A stretch of DNA of 38,903 bases from an uncultured SAR86 cluster bacterium (GTDB taxonomy: Bacteria; Pseudomonadota; Gammaproteobacteria; Magnimaribacterales; Magnimaribacteraceae): NCBI GenBank assembly GCA_902532675.1, contig CACAIY010000012.1, positions 1 through 38,903 of the forward strand, given 5' to 3'. Below, piece after piece: positions 24,555-32,294 of the stretch; the stretch's first letter is position 1; the number at the start of each line of letters is the position of its first letter. The notes below the pieces were generated by a model. The model saw only the letters and a list, made by a program, of their open reading frames with translations, did no database searches and had not been told where the DNA came from. The translations under genes and the position numbers were made by a program.

Positions 24555-27338
24555 ATGAAAATTAAGTATCTAGCCTATTTAGCTTTGATACCTTTCCTTT
24601 CTTTCAGTGCAGCTGTTTTTTCAGACGACGATGAAGAGGCAGATGAGGTAGTTGTTACGGGTAGTTATATTAAAACTAACCGTGAAGAAATAGACATACC
24701 TGTTGATGTATTTGATAGAGGAGAATACGGCGCAGCCGGTGCTCCAAATATGAGGGAAGTTCTTAGAAATATGCCTGCTATTACAGGTACCATAAACCAA
24801 TCTGAACAATACAGTGATGGTGGCGGTACTATAGTAGGACTAAAAAACGTAAACATTAGAAGTCTGGGTATACCTAGAACTCTAGTTCTTTATAACGGTA
24901 GAAGAATTGTAAATAGTGCGGGAACGACCAAAGAAGGTAACGCCTTTGTTGATGTTGGTAATTTCCCTATGATTGCAATGGAAAGAATCGAAGTCCTTAA
25001 GAATGGAGGTGCTGTGTCTCATGGTACTGATGCGATGGGTGGAGTTTTTAACTTTATTACACGTAACAAATTCGAAGGTTTTGAAGCCACTGCCAGTCAC
25101 TCAGATGCTAAAGGCACTGATGGCATGAACGAAGCAGCATTTATAGCTGGTTTTTCAAATGGTGGAGCTCATTTAGTCTTCGGTGCTGAATGGCAAAACG
25201 ACAATCCTTTACCAATTCCTGAAAGACCATATGTAACTTTTGATGGAAGTTGGCCTTTAGGACCATCTAGTTTTGGTAATCCTGGTACTATTCAGACTAC
25301 ACCAGCTGCTAATGCTGTTGCAGATCCTGCTTGTGGTACGGCTTTACCAGCTCAAGGAGTAGCTGGAGCAGCTATAGCTATTGAAGCAAACTTTAATCCG
25401 TATGCTAAATGTGGATACAGTTATGTTCCTTTTGCTAATTACATTGACCCACAAGAAAGACACAAGTTCTTTGCTTCTATGACTATGGAGATTAGTGATA
25501 CTACGGAATTATATTTTGAAGCTCTTCACACTCAAATGAGAGCAGATTATGTAGGTTCACCTTCTTACCCTCCAACAAATGCGGGGTACTTTTCAGTAGT
25601 TTCTATGGCCTCTCCTGGATACCAGAATTGGAAGGCAACTACTTTGCCAACATTGTCTCAAGCGATGCAAGATGCATACAACGCAAGAGAAGCTAGTGCG
25701 GGTACTTTCTACTGGTGGGGTAGAGCGAAAGCTATCGAAGGTCCTCCAGCTGTTTTCCAAAATGATAATGACACTTCTAGATGGTCTTTAGGCGCTAGAG
25801 GTTCATTAGCAGGTGGCGATTATGATTATGACGCTAGTGTTAGCTATTCAACTATGAATAACCACTATGACTATTACGATATAGTAAGTGCCAGATGGAA
25901 TAATGCTGTTATGGGTCTAGGTGGAACACAATGTACTCGTAATGCTGCTGATGCAGGAGATGCTTCAAAAGGTTGTTATTACTACAACGTTTTTGGAAGT
26001 CATTTAACTGCAGCACCTGGTTCACCTCTTCACAACAGTGCTGATGAAATAGATTACATAACAGGTGATATGGGTTACGAAGCAAGAAGATCGCTTCTTG
26101 TTTTTGATTTCATACTTAATGGAGATTTAGACTGGAATGTTGACGGTAATGCAGTGGCCTTCGCCACAGGTTTCCAGTACCGTCAGGATGACTCAGAAGC
26201 ATTTAACTATGGTGACGCTCGTTGTGCAGACAACAAGCCTTGTCAACCAGAGTTACACTTCTTACCAATGACTTATGACTCTAGTAATGAGAACAAGAAC
26301 TTCGCGTTCTTTGGAGAAATTTCTATACCTGTATCGGAACAGTTAGACTTAGATCTAGGTGTTAGGTACGAAGATTATGATATTGATAATATCACAGTAC
26401 CTAAATTATCTGCTTTCTATAAAGTATCTGAAACTCTTTCCGTAAGAGCTTCATATGAGGAAGTGTTTAGAACACCTATTATTCCTAATTCAATTGACAC
26501 TTCTTTAGAAAGAATAGGTGGAGAGTATTATGAAATTCAAACTCCAATTCCAACTAACCTTCAACCGGAAAGTTCCGATAATATTAATTTAGGTATTATC
26601 TGGACTCCAGTCGAAGGCATGAGAGTAAATCTAGACTATTATCGTTTAGACATGGTTGATCCTATTGGTAAGGTTTCTACAACTAGCCCTTTAGCGATAT
26701 ACAACTGTGCTGACGGCACTAATTACAGCCCTCCGGCCGCTAAACCAGCCACTTGTCAGTTAATTAATGTAACTACAAATGCTATTAACGGTGAAGGCAT
26801 AGAAACTGACGGTATTGATTTTCAAATGCTTTACGACTTTGAAACATCAATGGGTCAAGCTCAAGTAGGAGTTAATGGTGTATACCTAATGGGTTATGAC
26901 GTAGGTGGTTGCTTATCAGCAGGCTGTGATACGTATGACGCTGCAGGTAAATACAACACAAGAGCTACTGGAAGTCCTATCAGATTAAGATCAATGCCTG
27001 AGTTGAAGATGAACTTGATGGCAAGCTTATTTAATGGACCTCACTACATGAGAGCATTTATTAGATACGTTGGTGAATATGATGTCTCGGAAAGCTTTGC
27101 TAATGCTGGAGCATTTGCAGCTGCACCGATGGGATATGACGCTAAATCAATTGATAGCCATGTAACTGTTGATCTTCACTACACTTATGCAGTGAATGAT
27201 GAACTTGAGCTAACTCTTGGTATGGTAAATGCAGCGGATGAAGATCCACCTAAAGCTCCTCACGAGCAAGGATATGATGCATTTACGCATTCTCCTCTAG
27301 GTAGAGTTTCAACTGTTGGCTTTAAATATCAATTTTAA
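24555..27338 (+). CDS. TonB-dependent outer-membrane receptor 2
   Basis: 927 aa. I place the start at 24555 (MKIKYLAYLALIPFLSF), which begins a clean signal peptide ending near VFS-DD; the ATG at 24543 would translate the Shine-Dalgarno region GGGGAAAA. The mature end is very acidic (DDDEEADE) and contains the TonB-box-like EVVVTGSYI. Plug-domain features are MREVLRNMPA, LYNGRRIVNS and VEVLKNGG-like IEVLKNGGAVSHGTDAMGGVFN. The barrel runs to a terminal phenylalanine (GFKYQF), the usual BAM recognition signal. Several cysteine pairs lie in loop-like regions (for example CGTALP and CGYSY). It is distinct from the first receptor in length and loop sequence, but both share the same 18-base translation start region. 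It is followed by a strong terminator. The ligand is unknown. Confidence 0.95.
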   Translation: MKIKYLAYLALIPFLSFSAAVFSDDDEEADEVVVTGSYIKTNREEIDIPVDVFDRGEYGAAGAPNMREVLRNMPAITGTINQSEQYSDGGGTIVGLKNVNIRSLGIPRTLVLYNGRRIVNSAGTTKEGNAFVDVGNFPMIAMERIEVLKNGGAVSHGTDAMGGVFNFITRNKFEGFEATASHSDAKGTDGMNEAAFIAGFSNGGAHLVFGAEWQNDNPLPIPERPYVTFDGSWPLGPSSFGNPGTIQTTPAANAVADPACGTALPAQGVAGAAIAIEANFNPYAKCGYSYVPFANYIDPQERHKFFASMTMEISDTTELYFEALHTQMRADYVGSPSYPPTNAGYFSVVSMASPGYQNWKATTLPTLSQAMQDAYNAREASAGTFYWWGRAKAIEGPPAVFQNDNDTSRWSLGARGSLAGGDYDYDASVSYSTMNNHYDYYDIVSARWNNAVMGLGGTQCTRNAADAGDASKGCYYYNVFGSHLTAAPGSPLHNSADEIDYITGDMGYEARRSLLVFDFILNGDLDWNVDGNAVAFATGFQYRQDDSEAFNYGDARCADNKPCQPELHFLPMTYDSSNENKNFAFFGEISIPVSEQLDLDLGVRYEDYDIDNITVPKLSAFYKVSETLSVRASYEEVFRTPIIPNSIDTSLERIGGEYYEIQTPIPTNLQPESSDNINLGIIWTPVEGMRVNLDYYRLDMVDPIGKVSTTSPLAIYNCADGTNYSPPAAKPATCQLINVTTNAINGEGIETDGIDFQMLYDFETSMGQAQVGVNGVYLMGYDVGGCLSAGCDTYDAAGKYNTRATGSPIRLRSMPELKMNLMASLFNGPHYMRAFIRYVGEYDVSESFANAGAFAAAPMGYDAKSIDSHVTVDLHYTYAVNDELELTLGMVNAADEDPPKAPHEQGYDAFTHSPLGRVSTVGFKYQF

Positions 27339-27349
27339 TTGATAATGAT

Positions 27350-27385
27350 AAAAAGGCCCTTCTAATTAGAGGGGCCTTTTTTTTT
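27350..27385 (+). terminator. Rho-independent terminator after TonB receptor 2
   Basis: A 14-bp stem with one G-U pair starts at the A-run of AAAAAGGCCC, has an AATT loop at 27364-27367, and ends GGGGCC followed by nine T. It begins 11 bases past the receptor stop and insulates the tRNA-Pro promoter downstream. Confidence 0.93.
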
Positions 27386-27410
27386 GGATTTTTATTTTTA
27401 TAACTATATG

Positions 27411-27416
27411 TATAAT
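27411..27416 (+). promoter_or_regulatory. -10 element of tRNA-Pro promoter
   Basis: A perfect TATAAT ends 10 bases before the mature tRNA 5' end, so transcription would start about 4 bases before the tRNA. No good -35 hexamer is visible at the expected distance; that region is only T-rich. Confidence 0.65.
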
Positions 27417-27426
27417 CTCGCTTCCA

Positions 27427-27503
27427 CGGGGCATAGCGCAGCCTGGTAGCGCACCTGCTTTGGGAGCAGGTGGTCGCAGGTTCAAATCCTGCTGCCCCGA
27501 CCA
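27427..27503 (+). tRNA. tRNA-Pro (anticodon TGG)
   Basis: 77 nt with encoded CCA. Acceptor arms CGGGGCA and TGCCCCG pair fully. The anticodon stem is CCTGC/GCAGG with loop TTTGGGA, anticodon TGG at 27461-27463, and the T-loop is TTCAAAT. The next gene's ATG is only 6 bases past the CCA, which leaves no room for a separate leader. Confidence 0.97.
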
Positions 27504-27509
27504 GTTAAA

Positions 27510-28778
27510 ATGGAAAAAGATCAGATCATAATTATTGGTGGCGGTCTGTTAGGTTTAGCTACTGCCAATGCTCTTCTAGACAGAGGAGAAAGGGTTTTAG
27601 TGCTAGATAAAAATACTGAGGTAGCCTCGTCTGCTAGTTTTGCTAATGCTGGAATGCTTACCCCTTCTCAGTCAACCCCATGGAATTCACCTTCAGATAT
27701 TGCTTACATACTTACAGGCATTGGTAGAAAAGATTCCCCTATGTCAGTAAGCCTTGGCTCAATTCCTTCTTATTTTTTTTGGGGCCTTAAGTTTATTCTT
27801 AACTCAACTCCTTCAAGATTTGAGAAAATCTCAAAGGGAATTTTCTCTTTGGCGAAACACAGTAAAGAATTAACTGAAAAGTTTAGAATCTATGAAGGAT
27901 TTTCTTATGATGAATCTATAAACGGAACCATAAAGCTCTTTAGAGATCCAGAAAGACTCCAAAAATCTATAGCCTTATCAGATCGTATCTATGGAGAGTC
28001 AAATGTCATAAATGTTTTAAATCAAAAACAAGTAGTAGAACTAGAACCTGCTTTGAATAGAACTAGAAAGGGACTTGTTGGGGGAATCCATTACAAAGAT
28101 GATGAAGCAGGTGATTCTTATAAGTTCTGCAAAGCTCTTGCAGAAATTGTTAGGAAAAAAGGCGGGAGAATATTGGTGAATACCAACATCAAAAAGATTC
28201 TGCTTAATAAACGCAAAGTAAATAGTGTGGTAACCGATAGGGCAGTTCTTCAAGCAAAAAGAATTGTAGTCTGCGCAGGAAGTTGGTCTCCAACTTTACT
28301 CAAGGAATTGAATATAAAAATACCTGTAAAGCCTGTTAAAGGATATTCATTAACCTACAGCACAGCAGGAATAACAAATACTCCTAAGATACCTATTATT
28401 GATGAAGGTATTCATATTGCTATAACCCCTTACAAAAACAGGATAAGGATTGCCGGAACAGCTGAGTTTGTTGGGTTTAATGATGAGGTGCATCCAAAGA
28501 GGTTCAATTACTTAAATTCTAAACTTAATGAAGTTTATCCAAGCTTATATTCTAAAGTGAAAGACGATGAAGACGCTGAGATTTGGTTCGGCTTTAGACC
28601 CATGAGTGCAGATGGATTGCCTTTCATAGGAGAATCTAAAATCAAAGGTCTTTATCTTAATACTGGACATGGCCATCTCGGCTGGACTTTGGCTATGGGA
28701 TCGGCAGATATACTAGCAGATCAAATGGTTGGTTCTGAAACACAAATTGACAGCAAGCCTTATCAGGCGAATAGATAA
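27510..28778 (+). CDS. dadA: D-amino-acid dehydrogenase, DadA-like FAD oxidoreductase
   Basis: 422 aa, DAO family; oxidises D-amino acids to 2-oxo acids, passing electrons to the respiratory chain from the inner face of the membrane. The FAD-binding loop GGGLLGLATA is at the N-terminus. DadA-like blocks are SFANAGMLTPSQSTPWNSP, GTIKLFRD, VVELEPAL, KGYSLTY, FRPMSADGLPFIGE and LNTGHGHLGWTLAMGSADIL. The ATG at 27510 must be close to the true start because the Rossmann strand begins at residue 6. It lies 6 bases after tRNA-Pro and has no Shine-Dalgarno of its own; after tRNA 3' processing the message would have about 6 leader bases. It is followed by tRNA-Arg. Other DAO-family deaminating enzymes are possible, but the DadA motifs match well. 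Confidence 0.9.
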   Translation: MEKDQIIIIGGGLLGLATANALLDRGERVLVLDKNTEVASSASFANAGMLTPSQSTPWNSPSDIAYILTGIGRKDSPMSVSLGSIPSYFFWGLKFILNSTPSRFEKISKGIFSLAKHSKELTEKFRIYEGFSYDESINGTIKLFRDPERLQKSIALSDRIYGESNVINVLNQKQVVELEPALNRTRKGLVGGIHYKDDEAGDSYKFCKALAEIVRKKGGRILVNTNIKKILLNKRKVNSVVTDRAVLQAKRIVVCAGSWSPTLLKELNIKIPVKPVKGYSLTYSTAGITNTPKIPIIDEGIHIAITPYKNRIRIAGTAEFVGFNDEVHPKRFNYLNSKLNEVYPSLYSKVKDDEDAEIWFGFRPMSADGLPFIGESKIKGLYLNTGHGHLGWTLAMGSADILADQMVGSETQIDSKPYQANR

Positions 28779-28828
28779 ATTCTTCTTTTAATAAATAAAA
28801 TAGTTTTATTTAGCGGACCGGGTTCATA

Positions 28829-28834
28829 TATAAT
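28829..28834 (+). promoter_or_regulatory. -10 element of tRNA-Arg promoter
   Basis: A perfect TATAAT ends 9 bases before the mature tRNA, the same spacing as at tRNA-Pro. The -35 region is only weakly matched (TTATTT at 28806-28811). A GC-rich GCGGACCGGG segment lies in the spacer. Confidence 0.65.
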
Positions 28835-28843
28835 TCTTTGCTT

Positions 28844-28921
28844 CTCCTCGTAGCTCAGTTGGATTAGAGCAACTGCCTTCTAAGCAGTGGGTCGCAGGTT
28901 CGAGTCCTGCCGAGGAGGCCA
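28844..28921 (+). tRNA. tRNA-Arg (anticodon TCT)
   Basis: 78 nt with encoded CCA. Acceptor arms CTCCTCG and CGAGGAG pair fully, discriminator G. The anticodon stem is ACTGC/GCAGT with loop CTTCTAA; anticodon TCT is at 28879-28881, reading AGA and AGG codons, which fits an AT-rich genome where AGA is common in the surrounding genes. Confidence 0.97.
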
Positions 28922-28946
28922 ATTTTAAGTATATTAGGATAAAAAT

Positions 28947-29783
28947 ATGAACAAAATTTTAAGATTAATTTTCTTGAGCTTATCAGTTACTTTTTTTGCA
29001 ATTGGATGCTCTGAAGAAAAAAAAGACAACGCCTCTAATGAGAGCTTATATAATCCAGTTTTTAATGAATTCATGGCTTGTGAGAAAGGTTCTGAATATT
29101 CGTCTGAGAACTTATCTAAGATGGTAGATGATTGGAGAGCCTTCCCAGCTTCTGAAGAGTTATTGGGAGCTTTCTTTCATGACCCTATAAATGAACAAAA
29201 CACTTTTGGGCCAACCGCCTGGTGGGAACTTGAATGGACTTCGAAAGAAGCAGCAGAGGAGGCTTGGGGGCAATGGTCTGAGAATCAAGAAGCTTCAGAT
29301 TGGTCAGATAAATATTCAGATGTTATTGTCTGCAATCAAGAAGGTAGAAATTCTTGGGATTTAATCTATCCAATTTCTGCAGATTTTTTTGGTGAATTAA
29401 CAGATTCAGGTTATTTCTATAGTCAGTATTGGTCTTGTAATTATAAGAATGACGCTAACAGGAATGACATGGAAAACTTTATTCCAACCCACAAAGCCTT
29501 TATAGAAGGATCTGATTTACAAGGCACTGGTTATCATTACGGAGTTTATTTTGATAGAAGAACTGAAGAAGCTTCCCATTCTAATATAGAAACATCTCAT
29601 TTATGGGCAGAATGGGCAAGCAGTGCAGAAGCAATGGATGTTCAAAATAGAAATTTTGCTGACAATGGCCAAAGCACATTTGAAATTTTTAATGAGATTG
29701 GTGCATGTCCAGAAAATCCAGATATTTATGATTCTTGGGTCTTGTATTTAAAAGATAAACCCGAGCTTGTTCCATCTTTTTAG
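28947..29783 (+). CDS. lipoprotein with an internally duplicated domain, function unknown
   Basis: 278 aa. The lipoprotein signal has lipobox FAIGC with Cys21, and acidic or polar residues (SEEKKD) follow, so it is probably carried to the outer membrane. I do not recognise the family. Two halves repeat one pattern: Cys45, then W93-ELEW-TS, then Cys129 and SWDLIY in the first half; Cys164, then W220-AEW-ASS, then Cys254 and SWVLYL in the second. Each half is about 110 residues and rich in Trp and acidic residues, with one possible disulfide per half. The start has AGGA 9 bases upstream. It begins 25 bases after tRNA-Arg and is probably co-transcribed with it. A possible ferredoxin-like or dimeric alpha/beta-barrel pair of domains is a guess. 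Confidence 0.85.
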   Translation: MNKILRLIFLSLSVTFFAIGCSEEKKDNASNESLYNPVFNEFMACEKGSEYSSENLSKMVDDWRAFPASEELLGAFFHDPINEQNTFGPTAWWELEWTSKEAAEEAWGQWSENQEASDWSDKYSDVIVCNQEGRNSWDLIYPISADFFGELTDSGYFYSQYWSCNYKNDANRNDMENFIPTHKAFIEGSDLQGTGYHYGVYFDRRTEEASHSNIETSHLWAEWASSAEAMDVQNRNFADNGQSTFEIFNEIGACPENPDIYDSWVLYLKDKPELVPSF

Positions 29784-29899
29784 ATGAGAGAAAAGGGATA
29801 TTTTTGAAAGGTATTGCATTTGCAATTAAAGGATAATATATTTTTATAAATACAGTTTTATTTTAAATATTCTTTTCCAATGATTTTCTTTTCTTTCAA

Positions 29900-30169
29900 A
29901 TGATTGCCGTTCATATTTCTATATATGGAGAAGTTCAAGGCACAGGTTTTAGGTCTTGGGCTAAAGAGCAGGCAGAGAAATTTAGTTTATCAGGGTGGAC
30001 TAGGAATGCTTCAGACGGCTCAATTGAAATATTTGCCCAAGGAGAGGAAGAGAAAATCAATGATTTTGTTTCATTATGTTGGGACGGACCCAATATGGCA
30101 TTCATTGATGAAGTTTTGGTTAAAGACGCAAACTCAGACGATTCAATTTCTAACTTTGAAATTTTATAA
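29900..30169 (+). CDS. acyP: acylphosphatase
   Basis: 89 aa, the usual family length. Hydrolyses acyl phosphates such as acetyl phosphate or carbamoyl phosphate in the cytoplasm. The phosphate loop reads YGEVQGTGFR with catalytic Arg18 (the usual VQGVGFR has Val where Thr stands), and the second catalytic residue is Asn36 in GWTRNASDGSIE. The rest of the signature is EIFAQGEEEKINDF and the C-terminal beta strand FEIL. It lies 116 bases downstream of the lipoprotein gene and 45 bases before tRNA-His. No strong Shine-Dalgarno is seen (TTTTCTTTTCTTTCAA precedes the ATG). Confidence 0.92.
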   Translation: MIAVHISIYGEVQGTGFRSWAKEQAEKFSLSGWTRNASDGSIEIFAQGEEEKINDFVSLCWDGPNMAFIDEVLVKDANSDDSISNFEIL

Positions 30170-30195
30170 AATAATACGCTCCTTATTTTTTTAAA

Positions 30196-30204
30196 TGCTA
30201 AACT
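30196..30204 (+). promoter_or_regulatory. possible extended -10 promoter of tRNA-His
   Basis: TGCTAAACT fits an extended -10 (TGn followed by a 4-of-6 match to TATAAT). It ends 10 bases before the tRNA, the same geometry as the two other tRNA promoters in the window. No -35 is evident. Confidence 0.45.
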
Positions 30205-30214
30205 ACAAATTTTT

Positions 30215-30291
30215 GGTGGGCGTAGCTCAGTTGGTAGAGCCCTGGATTGTGATTCCAGTGGTCGTGGGTTCGAGCCCCATCGCCCACCCCA
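30215..30291 (+). tRNA. tRNA-His (anticodon GTG)
   Basis: 77 nt including the extra G at position -1 and an encoded CCA. The anticodon stem is CTGGA/TCCAG with loop TTGTGAT; anticodon GTG is at 30249-30251. The sequence closely resembles the E. coli gene. The Shine-Dalgarno of tig (GAGGA, 30292-30296) begins at the very next base. Confidence 0.97.
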
Positions 30292-30302
30292 GAGGATAAA
30301 AT

Positions 30303-31613
30303 ATGAAATTTTCATTTAATAGAAAAGCTGAAATTAACCAAAGTTTAGACATTGTTGTATTAAGCAAAGAGGTTGAGAAGTTAGTTGCCGACAAACTTAA
30401 GATTGCTCAAAAGGATTCAAAACTTAAAGGGTTCAGAAAAGGTAAAGCACCTTTAGATGTGGTAACAAATATATATGGCCCAGAAATCAGGCAAGAAGTT
30501 ATATTTGATTTAGCTACTAAATCCTTCCACAAGCAAGCTGAAGAAAAAGATTTAAAGATTGTTAGTAGGCCAAATCTAATACCTGAAAAAATTGAAGAGG
30601 GTAAAGACGTTAAATTCAAAGCTACTTTCGAAGTATATCCCGAAATCTCAGTAGCAAATTTAAGCCGTTTGTCTTATACGAAACACAATTGCTCTATAAC
30701 CGATGAAGACTTGGACAAAACCATTTTAAATCTACAGAAAAGAATGAGTAAGTGGGAGCCTTCTGAAGAGCCTTCTAAAGAAGGAGATCAAGTAAAAATA
30801 AACTTTATAGGTAAGATTGATGGTGAGGAATTTGAAGGAGGGTCTGCAAATGATTTCCCCATAGAGTTAGGATCTAAATCAATGATAGAAGGTTTTGAAG
30901 ATGGTCTAGTAGGTTTAAGTAAAGACGAAGAAAAAACTTTAGAGCTTAAGTTTCCTGAAGATTATGGAAAACCGGAGTTGGCTTCAAAACCAGTCAATTT
31001 TGAAATTAAGGTTATTGAAATATCAAAAGCAGTCTTGCCTGAATTGGATGAAGATTTTTTTAAAGGAACTGGCATAGAAGCAAAAGATACTGAAGATTAC
31101 AAGAAACAAGTTCTCGTTAAACTTGAAGAAGATTTAGAAAATATTTTAAAAGGAAGAGTGAGACAAAACCTGTATGACTCTTTAGTTGATGCAAACGAAT
31201 TTGATGTACCTAAGGCCATGATAGATTCAGAGATTTCTAACATGAAATTAGACACAGCTAGAAGAATGGGAATGGACCCAAAAGATATGAAAGAGGAACT
31301 TTTTCCCAGCGAGACTTTTGAAGAAGAAGCTTTAAAGAGGGTTAAAATTGGAATGCTCTTAAATAAGATTATTGAAGACAATGAGCTCAAGCCAGATGCA
31401 GAAAAGGTAAAAGAAATAATTGAAGAAAGAGCAAAAAACTACAAAGAACCCCAACAGGTTATTAATTATTTTTATTCTGACGAAGAGCAACTTAAAAACA
31501 TAGAATCTATCTCTTTAGAAGAGCAGGTTGTTGATTTGCTTACTTCTTCTGCTAAGTCTAATGAAGAAGAATTAACATATGAAGAATGTATATCAGGAAA
31601 CTACCAGGGTTGA
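30303..31613 (+). CDS. tig: trigger factor, ribosome-associated chaperone
   Basis: 436 aa, usual length. Binds the ribosome near the exit tunnel and holds nascent chains. The ribosome-binding loop GFRKGKAP is at 43-50. An FKBP-type peptidyl-prolyl isomerase domain runs from about residue 155 to 245 (GDQVKINFIGKIDGEEFEGG ... IEGFEDGLVGL). The helical C-terminal arms follow and the tail is acidic. The ATG has GAGGA 6 bases upstream, which directly adjoins the CCA end of tRNA-His, so tig is probably transcribed with the tRNA. It heads the conserved tig-clpP-clpX-lon-hupB-ppiD order. The stop TGA forms part of a sigma-32-like -35 box for clpP. Confidence 0.97.
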   Translation: MKFSFNRKAEINQSLDIVVLSKEVEKLVADKLKIAQKDSKLKGFRKGKAPLDVVTNIYGPEIRQEVIFDLATKSFHKQAEEKDLKIVSRPNLIPEKIEEGKDVKFKATFEVYPEISVANLSRLSYTKHNCSITDEDLDKTILNLQKRMSKWEPSEEPSKEGDQVKINFIGKIDGEEFEGGSANDFPIELGSKSMIEGFEDGLVGLSKDEEKTLELKFPEDYGKPELASKPVNFEIKVIEISKAVLPELDEDFFKGTGIEAKDTEDYKKQVLVKLEEDLENILKGRVRQNLYDSLVDANEFDVPKAMIDSEISNMKLDTARRMGMDPKDMKEELFPSETFEEEALKRVKIGMLLNKIIEDNELKPDAEKVKEIIEERAKNYKEPQQVINYFYSDEEQLKNIESISLEEQVVDLLTSSAKSNEEELTYEECISGNYQG

Positions 31614-31637
31614 AATCTGTCTATATAAACCCCATAA
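31609..31637 (+). promoter_or_regulatory. sigma-32-like heat-shock promoter for clpP
   Basis: GTTGAA at 31609-31614, a 15-base spacer, then CCCCATAA at 31630-31637. The sigma-32 consensus is CTTGAA, 13-17 bases, CCCCATnT. Only the first base of the -35 and the last T of the -10 differ. It sits 25-53 bases before the clpP ATG; the -35 overlaps the tig stop codon. Confidence 0.72.
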
Positions 31638-31661
31638 CTTAATGTAAAGTAGAATAAAAGT

Positions 31662-32282
31662 ATGTCAGAAAAACAAAACACACAAATTACTAATCAACTA
31701 GTTCCGATGGTTGTAGAGCAAACGCCTAGAGGTGAGAGAGCTTACGATATCTACTCAAGACTGCTTAAAGAAAGAGTTATTTTTCTAACGGGACCTATAG
31801 AAGATTACGGTGCTAATCTGGTGGTTGCGCAAATGCTTTTCTTAGAAGCAGAAAATCCTGATAAAGATATACACCTCTACATTAACTCTCCTGGTGGTTC
31901 AGTTACTTCAGGTATGTCAATCTATGACACTATGCAATTTATAAAGCCTGATGTCAGTACCTTATGTATAGGCCAAGCAGCTAGTATGGGAGCAGTATTG
32001 CTAACAGGCGGAGCAAAGGGTAAAAGGCAAGCTTTGCCTAATTCAAGGGTCATGATTCATCAAGTCCTAGGAGGATTCCAAGGTCAAGCCAGCGACATAG
32101 AAATTCATACTAAAGAAATTCTTTCTATTAAAGCAAAATTAAATGAAATCCTGGCGAAGCATTCGGGTCAGAAAGTTGATAAAGTGGCAAAGGATAGTGA
32201 TAGAGATAACTTTATGTCGCCAGACGAAGCTGTTAAATACGGTTTAATAGATAATGTAGTGGATAGTAGATTAAAGGAATAA
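31662..32282 (+). CDS. clpP: ATP-dependent Clp protease proteolytic subunit
   Basis: 206 aa serine protease that forms the double-heptamer chamber fed by ClpX. Catalytic triad: Ser108 in GQAASMGA, His133 in MIHQVLGG, Asp182 in SDRDNFMS. The N-terminal axial-loop region [18 protein letters not shown] and the block [18 protein letters not shown] are typical. It lies 48 bases after tig, with a sigma-32-like promoter in that gap, and 12 bases before clpX, so clpPX is one transcript that can be induced independently of tig. High confidence. Confidence 0.98.
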   Translation: MSEKQNTQITNQLVPMVVEQTPRGERAYDIYSRLLKERVIFLTGPIEDYGANLVVAQMLFLEAENPDKDIHLYINSPGGSVTSGMSIYDTMQFIKPDVSTLCIGQAASMGAVLLTGGAKGKRQALPNSRVMIHQVLGGFQGQASDIEIHTKEILSIKAKLNEILAKHSGQKVDKVAKDSDRDNFMSPDEAVKYGLIDNVVDSRLKE

Positions 32283-32294
32283 TTAGGAGCTTTT

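Noticed and set aside
27427-28778. Functional link between tRNA-Pro and a D-amino-acid dehydrogenase (for example D-proline use)
   Set aside because: The juxtaposition is explained by insertion into an old tRNA cluster; there is no sequence evidence for proline specificity.
28794-28810. AATAAAA-TAG-TTTTATT hairpin after dadA
   Set aside because: The stem is pure A/T and weak, with no T-run; common by chance in such AT-rich DNA.
29813-29826. ATTGC-ATTT-GCAAT inverted repeat after the lipoprotein gene
   Set aside because: A 5-bp stem without a T-run; too small to support a terminator or operator call.
29904-30315. Alternative reading frames over acyP and tRNA-His on both strands
   Set aside because: They overlap a clear acylphosphatase and a clear tRNA and encode no recognisable protein.
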